Part shown: in pieces, positions 20,797 to 30,100 of the stretch
Position numbering within the stretch: position 1 is the stretch's first letter
Layout: each line of letters opens with the position of its first letter
Assembly (NCBI GenBank): GCA_000697665.1
Contig: KL197714.1
Location: 301,850 to 336,483 of the forward strand
Origin: Jaapia argillacea MUCL 33604
Lineage: Eukaryota > Basidiomycota > Agaricomycetes > Jaapiales > Jaapiaceae
Reading direction: 5' to 3'
DNA: 34,634 nucleotides
Notes under the pieces: generated by a model
Databases searched by the model: none
What the model saw: the letters and a program-made list of their open reading frames with translations, nothing else
Told to the model about the DNA's origin: nothing
Position numbers and translations under genes: made by a program

Positions 20797-23413
20797 GTCC
20801 ATGGACCGTGTCTGAGACTGCGTCCCCGTTACCGTTACCGTTATACGCCACTGCCTCTTGGTGAACTGCTCTGACGTCCGACTCTGGAGCCGCAACATGG
20901 CCGACAAACTACCTGACGAAATTCTCAAGGAGATACTTTCACCGAGCCTCCATGTACCGGATGAGAAGTTCACAGATACCTCCGGGCCTTCTGTATTCTT
21001 TCGGTTTGACCTCTCCACTTCCGCTTTCTTGCTCGTGTGCAAACGATGGCTGAGAGTCGCCACACCTCTCCTGTACGAAGTCGTTGTGCTATGCTCCAAG
21101 GCACAGGCACAAGCGCTCTCCCAAGTTTTCGCAACCAACAAGCAACTTGGAACTTTCGTCAAGAAGTTACGTGTGGAAGGGGGCTATGGTATGCCGATGG
21201 AGAAGATCATCAAGGCGTCTCCGAATATCAAAGATCTATATCTCAGCCTCGCTCTTTACTCCACCGACAGCGTCTCGGGGATCTGTCGCTCCCTTTCTTC
21301 CATAAGTCCCACCAGACTCATCCTCTACGAGTCTTCCGACCACCTCGATAATGCAAGCACTAGGCAGCTAACCAAGGCGATATGTGCGTCCATCTCCTCG
21401 AACTGGAAAGCGCTGGTAAGGGTGTCGATGTCTCTCATGTGTTACATCATTGAAGGAGGCGTTGTTGTAGGGCGTATTCCATACACCGTATGTCGATCGT
21501 GGCAGTGGCAAGGTCTATAGTAGATGGTCGGCCATCATTTCTGCTCTTTCCAACTCTCCTAGCCTCCGCGAGGTGACTTGCTCATCCTGTCCCTATGTGG
21601 AGTCCCTCTCATTCCACATGTTGGCCAAAAATCCTCACCTCCTCGTCATTCGATTCAAACTTAAAAACGAGAACGAAGGCCGCTACCTCGAGCAGACTTT
21701 GGACAAGACATCACGACTGGCGAAGTTGATCCAATTTGACCTCCCTCCGTGAGCTACTATTATTCCTTTATTCCTTTACCGCTCTTCAAACCTCCTCGTA
21801 GCGCCCAACGTCCTGCAGACATCCACTTTCCCGTAGCCCTCCCTGATTTGTCTTATATCCCAATGGCCACAACATCCATTGACGTACGAAAGAAGATCTG
21901 GGCTCAAATCCTCTCATTTGCGATGTGGAACGATTGGTGCGATAGGGATTTTGTCGTGGCGGATGTCATATTTTATAAATCCAACAAGATTGGACTTGCG
22001 CGACAGAACCTCCTGACAGTATCAAAGGAGTTTTATGTACGTATCCCTCGCGCCTGCTTTCCGCAGATCTTGTACTGATTGCCTTCGGGTGTCCTAGGAA
22101 ATCGGGCTACCTCTCATATATTCTTATCCAGTGTTGTTAGGACCATACCAACTTTGCCATTTCGCCACTCAAATCGCAACATACCCTGCCCTTGGTTCTG
22201 AAATACGCTCGATCTTCTTCCATGTCACATACCTCCACGGAGACTTACCCCAACTCGTCGAGGAAAGTATGGCCCGAATCGTCGCAGCAACGAGCAATCT
22301 CACTCGTCTGCATGAGCATTGCGACTCTCGTGGTGCTGGGTTGCCGATGAAAGGAACGACCTTTTTGAAGCTTGTGGAAACGTCTGGATCTTCCCTCATC
22401 ACGTTGACGGGTATCAAAGTGTCCGAAAATGTCGTCCCACCAGCCCGTCCACCTTCATTCTCCATCTTTGATAATTTGAGAAGGCTTCGTTCACTAGAAT
22501 GGAGGTCGACGATGGAGTTTCAGGACACTGCAAGCCCAACATGGACATCCTACCTCCCATCTCTCGAATATCTAAAGCTTCAAGATTGTTCCAATAATTT
22601 CCTTGATAATCTGTCGAGCCTGAGGTATTCCAACCCCCGCTGATGGCGACTACGTGCTCATCCCCTTTTGGATCCAGCTTACCTTCCCTAGTGCACCTTG
22701 ACTTGGGCGGCCGGAACAGTACACCCTCTCTGCGACGGTTCTTCTCGAGCCATGGCTCAAAGCTTCGGGACGTGGTGGTAAACCCTCATCCTGAGGGTAT
22801 CTCTTTCTTCGACCTCTGCCCGAACGTTGCCCAACTCAAGTTAACGGCCATCAACCAAGTAGGTCCCGAACCTGCTTTCCAGTGCACCGACCGTGATGAT
22901 CCCACTTCTCCACTCTAGGTTCCTCCTCCAACCTTTTACAAATGCGCCGCACCACATCGCTACCTCACTCGCGTCACGATCTCTGCATTTGCGTGCGTTT
23001 TGTTGACGAGTTGATGGCCTGCTTCCAACTCTTTTATTCTTTTTTACCATCCAGATACTCCAGATCAAATCCAAAAATGATCTCGCGCCAACAATCCGCA
23101 TGGTCCCCACTTTTCAAAGATGCTGACTTGACTTCGTTCCCTGCTTTGAAGGAAGTCCAATGTTTGGCTTGTGAATGGCCGAAAGATGAGTGAGGATTTT
23201 GCTTCGTTTTCCCACACCTCCTCGACTCACGTTTGATCCCGTGGTGGTTAGACGCGCAATAGCGAAAAACCTTTGGGTCGAGTATGCAGACTATTTCAAG
23301 AACAAGTGGGGTGTATTGTTGGTCGACTACGAAGGGAGGCATTGGAAGTCTAGGCTGAAGGGTTCGCGGTGACTATCGAACTGGCGCCGTCGCTTAATCA
23401 GTGTTGTGTGCGA
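20797..23413 (+). repeat. Direct segmental duplication, copy B
   Basis: Partner of 10748-13818. Homology begins at GTCCATGGACCG and runs about 40 nt past the stop codon. A short (CCGTTA)3-like run lies in its 5' flank near 20825-20842. Confidence 0.9.
20897..23372 (+). CDS. F-box-like/LRR protein, copy B (intact)
   Basis: Exons 20897-21415, 21471-21748, 21802-22036, 22098-22624, 22678-22858, 22919-22992, 23055-23189, 23252-23372; all introns are 53-62 nt with GT..AG and the product is 689 aa. N-terminal F-box-like module (LPDEILKEIL ... LLVCKRWLRVATPLLYEVVV, residues 5-60), leucine-rich segments, a second F-box-like module (VRKKIWAQILSFAM ... VSKEFYEIGLPLIYSYPVLL, about 290-360), then leucine-rich repeats (LRRLRSLEW, LPSLEYLKL) and a C-terminus ending GRHWKSRLKGSR. 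F-box proteins usually recruit substrates to SCF ubiquitin ligases; the target is unknown. The start codon is conserved between the copies; an in-frame Met 39 nt upstream is not. Confidence 0.85.
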
Positions 23414-23697
23414 ACCGATCACCGGCATGCCGATGACTGGTGTGACTGACAACTCTGGTACTGAGGCGACCCGCCCTCCGGGTTCATCATCTGTGGGTCA
23501 TGTGTCTAGTTGTGCATTCTCGATTTTGGTCGTACCCCTGTGTTTGGGTTTAGAGTACTAAGACGGCGAGCGGGCCCATGATGGACACCACGCTTCCTAG
23601 TTCCATATTGTCCTTTCATCACATCTCATCTGTGCAGGTAGACTCGCAGTGCAACCAGAGTTGGACTAGTGACGGTATCTCGAGAATTTTATCCACT
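23414..23697. other. Intergenic, nothing seen
   Basis: Between the F-box duplication and the remnant of the zinc-cluster array. No gene or repeat recognised. Confidence 0.5.
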
Positions 23698-23754
23698 TCA
23701 ACTTGAATGCCCCTTCCATATTGTCATTCCCATGGGGCTGTCGAAGACATTCAT
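23698..23754 (-). pseudogene. Degenerate first exon of a zinc-cluster unit (delta)
   Basis: Reads MNVFDSPMGMTIWKGHSS then stop. The first seven residues match the MNIFYSP start of the intact units, but the Cys-x2-Cys half-cluster is lost. The DNA around it (about 23700-24115) matches the right end of the array at 33630-34050, including the upstream flank, so it is a decayed array member. Confidence 0.6.
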
Positions 23755-23886
23755 GATCAGATGGATACGACCCTCGAGGCGCAATCGAAGGGAAACCCAC
23801 TGGTGCTGCTTCAGACCTTGACTTGGCGCACCTTTATGCGAGCCGTCATCCGAACTCGAACTATCTGGGAGCGGAATTAAGCTAGC

Positions 23887-24115
23887 CAGGGTTGAATACA
23901 GTGATCAGGTGAGGCAGGGGGATTTCTGACACAACGGCTGGCTCGACCCTCCGGAGTCTCATGGCAGAAATACATAACTACTGTTGCCTATGCACAGTAA
24001 CCTACAGTAACACGCTAGTGATGTTAAATCTCCGTGCTCTTCACAAAGTTCATCAAAGGACCAGTGGGTAGATGTGGCAAAGACCTGTGAGACTCCCTTC
24101 CCTCTCAACCCGCCC
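23887..24115. repeat. Diverged copy of the array's upstream flank
   Basis: Matches 33826-34050 in the same orientation, with shared strings CCAGGGTTGAATACAG, GATTTCTGACAC, ATCTCCGTGCTC and TGAGACTCCC. Being upstream (minus strand) of the delta and alpha first exons respectively, it is probably a duplicated promoter region. Confidence 0.7.
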
Positions 24116-24195
24116 AGTCAAGATAATATATGACAATTGGCACAACAGCGACTCGAGCCACATTCTACTCCACAATATCGGCGTCGGCGTCCGTA

Positions 24196-27100
24196 TCACC
24201 TCCGGCGTCCCCGGTTCACCATGCACCCATGTTGACCCGATTCGCATCTCGTGCACGGGCCAGTAGGGTTTGGGAACACACATCTGACCTGCATGATGGG
24301 AACGAACGATGCAAAAGGACCCTGGTTTATAGACGGTTGGGTAGGATAGACGTCCCGGTGGGATCTCCGTCAAAATGGGCCAAGGTCGGGTGCCATCCAG
24401 GTACTAAACCTCAGTTTCGACGGAGACGTCGGATACCTGGTCTCGGTAGATTTGCTGGAAGTGTTGGAAGGTCGGATACATCATCCCGGTCCCCACCGCA
24501 GATTAGCACATGAACGCATGTACGGTTGCTGAGATCTTGATATGTTCGACTTCCATGTCAGGTGGATCCAAAACAAAGACTAACAACTCAGTTTTCGACG
24601 TGGCGTGGCTCGCTTCCATCGCTTCCATCGCTGTCGTCGTTGGCATCGAATATCGTCGATCCCGATTCCCTTGTGCCCATATGCCCTGTGGCCTGTTCAC
24701 TATCGGGAATCGTGCTCTTTCTCATCAAACAAACAAGTTCCATTCGCAAGACCCCAATCATGATCAGTACTATAAGCTGTCCCACCGCAACAAGACAATA
24801 CCTATTTCTCAGTTGGTAATCTGATTCGTATGAATCATACTGACCGTCCATGCGAATCGAGATTTGCGATGTCATGCAGACATGATGGAGTACGCTGGGA
24901 TCGGTGAGCTCAATATCATCTAGGACCCTTCGATTCATGCTGACATATAACCCAAAGCTTTTATATCTGAGGGAGTGATTTGCCTGAATTCCAACCTCTT
25001 TGCTGCTTTTTCCAACTCCCCTCGATGTCCCGAAAGACCTCCTTGGCGAGGAAGCCATCATACGAGCAGTTCAGACCCACTCGCACCGATATGACCACTC
25101 TGCTCTCATATGTTCGCTGGTGCTTTTACTTGACCACGGCACTAGTTTTCCTTTGCACCATTCCTTCATCTCATTTGATTGTGGTCTTCCAGACCATCTT
25201 GGATTCTCATAAACCGAGAATCCATGGTTTTCCGTTTACAATTGTCTGCCCATTCTCTCTAGTCTTCGGAGCCCTGAGTTTCGTGTGGGGTAGGTTTCTG
25301 CTTGGATCGATAGTTTTATGTGATCTCACTTCTTTGAAAGCTTGGTTTTGTTCAGTGGACTCACAATCTGCCATCAGCTTCCTTCGGTCTCCTCTCCGCC
25401 AACATTCTCATCCATCCAATGTTTCACCTCAATACCATACCCTTGTCAAACAGAGTTTGACCTATTTTACTGTTCGCATCCAAGGTCTCCCCAATCGACC
25501 ACGCGAACTTTGTGTTCGTGAGTAGATTGCTTATTTTTCGTGAACTCCGTTGTTGAGAGCAGTTTCATCAGTAATCAGTAATGAGACAATTGTCTCTGCA
25601 CTGCGACGTGATATCTCCCGTCTAACGGGCCTACCAACTCACCTTCGCTACTCTTTGTACCTAGATTCTCATCCACTACCCCTTCCTGATAGCGCAAATC
25701 TCGTCAGTCGGGGCATTGGCTTTTTTTCTACCATACGCGTTCACGTCCCCATACTTGGAGGTTCCCGAGATATCAACCAGAATCACGATCTCAGTCAAGC
25801 AGAGAATCGAAAGCGGAATCGAGGTGATTCTGATGCTAGTGCTGATGGTATATCTTTTCCCGTCCCAATTTCTCGTTCTTCACCACTAACCTTTTTAAAC
25901 CTCTTCTTAAGGTCAAGAATCCGATTTGATCTTATCCTCTGGCAAGGGAAAGAGCAAGTTTGAACCTCCCCCCAATAGTACAAAGTCAAAAAAGCAGAAA
26001 ACCATGTTTCGGAGAGGTGCATCTTATCTTTCGCATTTCTTGGAATGCGGTTGACTAACTGTTTACAAACTAGGCTCAGCAAATGGCGGTTTATCTTCGT
26101 CTACTGCTGCACCTGAAAATGCCACCTCGGGACTCGATGCAATCTCTGTCGAGGATTCTCAAGACACTGTGGCCGACGAATCACCTCCCCCATTTGATCC
26201 TTTGTGTTGGATAAGTCAGGGAAAGCGATACAAGGATGTACCAATGGTTGTCTCCTTGGAGTTGTGTCGTTGTGTTAGTCTTCCGACCTTGGCCACCTTA
26301 CTGCTTCCGCCAAACGATATGCCTATCCTCGATCTTCTCAATTTCACCCTCCCCTGCATTCTGGGTTCCTTTCAACTCATCCCACCCACTAGTTGCTTCT
26401 CTTCGGACACTCCCAACACTGGTTTTGATAGCATCATAACCCAGCCAATCCCTCCTCGTGAATTCGTGGAGCAGCTGCGAGCCGCCGCAGGCCAGGCTAT
26501 GTTGGATGGAATGCTATCCATCCGTAGTTGGCGAGATAAAGTGTCACCCCTCCGGCTTCCATTTAGCGTGATGTCGTTTTGGTTGGCGCTCCATGTCTCG
26601 ATATCTGCCAAAGACGATTGGGCTCGGGCGGCGAAGTGGCTTGGGTCATTTGGTACTCCATCTCAGGACCTCGCCAAAGCATGCGCGCACTCTCACCATT
26701 TTCTGTCTGTCATCCCATGGAACCAGCAGATTTTGTCGTACGGTCATGTTGGAGAGTTTGCCCAAATGCTCCGAAATGGGTTTCTCAGCGATATCGTCAT
26801 CAATGCGATGATTCGTAGAATCAATTCTCATTTGAAGCGCTCCCCATCCCCTCCAGCCATCGTCATCACAACTCTCCAGCTTTCCACATACCTCGTCGGT
26901 AACACCTCCCTCACGAAGAAGTCGCCTTCCACTCACCCACCATACAATGCACAATCAGTGGGTTACCTCCAGGATATGGGCAGACGGGTTACCGAGAGTG
27001 CTTGTACTCGGCTCCTCTTCCCATTCTATAGCCCACCACACCATTGGGCTGTAATCTCCATCGACATTCCCCTTCGCACCATCCGTTGTGGTGACTCCAT

Positions 27101-30100
27101 CGGTAGGAGCTGTCCCAAAGTGCTCGTTACAGCGCTTATCGCGTGGCTTCGACACCATTTCGGTGGTCGGCCGTTCACTTTCTCCAACAACCTTCCGTGT
27201 GCCGACCAAGGTGACGATAGTGTCTCTTGTGGCATCATCGCAATTAATACTCTCAAACACCACGCCTTTGGAGAGGTACTGTGGTCCAAGACAAACCGGG
27301 AGTTGCTGCGAATTGAAGAGTTCAATAATATCCTTGGTGACTTCGTAGATTCGTTGGATTCCGAGGGTGTGTCTCTGGTAAGTATTCTACGCATGAACTC
27401 AGGATTCTGTTGTACTGACAATCGATTCCAGTGTAGTGCTCAGAGTACTCCAGTATCTGTGGCTCTGACAGCTCCTCCCTCAACGACATCATCACCGCTC
27501 GCATTGTCTCCGCCCTGTGGGCCCTCAAGCACAGCCTCGTTGGTGGTTACAGTTGATCGTCGGGATAATGAAACTACTCCAGCATCTACAGCCTTGACTA
27601 CTCCTCCCTCAACGACATCATTGCCGTTCACATCACCTCCGCCCTCTGAGCTTGCCTCGTTGATGTTTATAGTCGATCCGCGGAATAGTGAAACTACTCC
27701 AGCGTCTACCGCTCCTCCCTCAATGACATCATTGCCGTTCACATCACCTTCGCCCTCTGAGCCCTCAAGCGTTGCCTCGCCGACGTTTACAGTTGGTCCG
27801 CGGAATAGCAAAACTACTCCAGCGTCTACCACTGCTCCCTCCATGACATCACCGCCGTTTACATCACCTCCGCCCTCTGAGCCCTTCAGTGTTGCTTCGT
27901 TGATGTTTACGGTCGATCCGCGGGATAATGAAACTACTCTAGCGTCTACAGTTCCTCCCTTCATGACATTATCACCGTTCACATCACCTCTGCCCTCTGA
28001 GCCTGCAAATGTTGCTTCGCCATCATCTACAGCCAATCCGTGGGATAACGAAAGTACTTCAACATCTGCGTCTCTTTCTGCCGCAGGATGTACACCTGTA
28101 TCTCCTTCCTCCTCGATAATGTCATCACCACTTCCATTACCTTCACCCTCCGAACCCTCCAATATTATCGAATCTACATCTACCAGTGACATTCGGGAAT
28201 TGGATGTTGAGACCCATCTCCACCCACGATGTAATCCTGCTCCGAGTCCAGGATGCGAGGATCAGCATTTCAATGTACTTGGAAAGCGTGCCGTTCCTGA
28301 TCCAACATTACCCCCAACCAAACGTGTTTGCGCTAAGAAATCTATAACGCCGAGTGAATCTACGGATTTTGGTCCAGTTGGAATCAGCCGTTCTGCCGTC
28401 GCAGCAAAAGTGTTGATGGCCGATGTGGCAGCAGGAACACATACCATCGACAAGGAGAAGTGGGAGAATTATATTGAGAAAATTCTGGCTATGGACCCAG
28501 ATGCCGAGGTTGAGCAAGACGAACCTCTCCTTGTCCGCCATTCCGTTTGCGGGAAGGACTTCAAACAATGGCCCCTCTATGATACGGGCAACTTCAAGAA
28601 ACATCTTGAAAAGTGCAAGAGATCCACCCGACCTGCTGGTGGGACACACACGATATCCTTCCTCTTCAAATCCCTTGGTCGTCAGCAATCTTCGTCGTCA
28701 TCAATACCCCTTTCATCTGCTCACGCTACTCGTCCAACGGCCTCGCCGTCAGAACAGTATTGGCCCTGCCCTGGATTGAGTGAGAAGGACGACTCTCGAA
28801 TTCCTGTCTATCTCTCGCGTACTCAAGTCTCCAGTGCCGGTGGCAAGTCCGCTCTAGTCATAGCCAGGCAATATTTCCCTGATATCGTAAAGATCAAGCA
28901 CCTCTCAGACAACCAACGAGACATCGTTGATCTCGCACAGAAGCATAGCCACACCTGGCGGAACGACCACATTCGGCGACGCATCTTTTCCATTCGTTGT
29001 TCAGAACGGGTGCTGCAAGCCCCACGCAATTCAGATACAAAGCCATGCGTGCCGTGTTTCGCCCTTTTGAAGATGTCGAACTTCAAAACTGCGTTGAATC
29101 GGAAGGAGCCCAATTTGAAGAACAAACTTTTCACACCTGACAAGTATCTCGTAAATCCGGAGATTTCCAAGGTAGTGGCGAAGAATCCTGCTCTTCAAGG
29201 CATTCTTTCTGAGTCAGTGAGTCCTATATCTTAGTCATGTTCGGCTTGCAGTTGTTAACCCCTAGCTAGGACAAACCCTTTCTCTCCACGTTCATCACAC
29301 AGCTCCTTGCGGGGAAGTTTGATAAGGCACCGGTCTTCACGGAACTCCTCCAAGTCATGGCGGATGTTGTCAATCGAGAAGACCGCGGCATTGGGCTTCG
29401 AAATATGCATTATCCCACCAACTATGACCAGTGGGCACATACAATGCAGATCATTGCACCCCGCGCATACCGTCAGTTCAAGAACATATTTCCCTCCCGC
29501 AGCGAGAGAAGCCATCGTGAACGTCGTTCAATGTCACCCAAATTTCGACAAGGAATCCACATTGGAATCGATGAGCGGCTCACCAAATACTGCTCCGATT
29601 ACAACTACCCCTCTGACGCGCCACTTGCCCAGGGTGCTGATGACACGAAGCTCCATCATGCCTTTCGCCCGTCATTCGCAGTTGATAAGGGCAAGTGGTT
29701 CATATACGGGTCCATTGGGCAACCATTCGAAGTTGCCGATCCTGCGGAGTTACAGGCTCAGCTTGATGCCGCAGAGTCCCTGAAAGCGGACAAGGTTCGC
29801 TTATGGATCATACAGATCCCCCTCCCATATGTGCCCCCTCTTGTGCTTGCCGTAGAACCCATAGGCGCCAAGACCAATGCCACCCAGCTCGCTTCATTCG
29901 AAACGAAGCTCCTCTCCTACATCATTCCCAAATTCACCGTTATCTCTATTGCATCTGACGGTGCTGCTCCAGAGTGAGATGCCTGCAAACTTCTCGCCGC
30001 GAGCAATAAGCACCTTGAGTACCGGATTCCGCATCCTGGAGAGGGGATGCCTCCATTGATCTTCTCCATGATCAACCTGGACGGCGCTGTTCTGACAATT

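Noticed and set aside
24588-25061. Minus-strand frame of 157 codons in the element leader
   Set aside because: No domain or splice partners; opposite to the element's gene and overlapping its N-terminal region.
27440-28192. Minus-strand open frame of 250 codons with a Gly/Val/Asp repeat
   Set aside because: It is the antisense shadow of the 120-bp coding minisatellite; the unit length is a multiple of three, so frames stay open on both strands.
29970-30060. Intron removing the first TGA of the transposase (GAGTGAGA as donor)
   Set aside because: Sequence on both sides of the stop reads as continuous protein of the same family (DGAAPE then DACKLL), so removal would cut conserved sequence. 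Not fully excluded.
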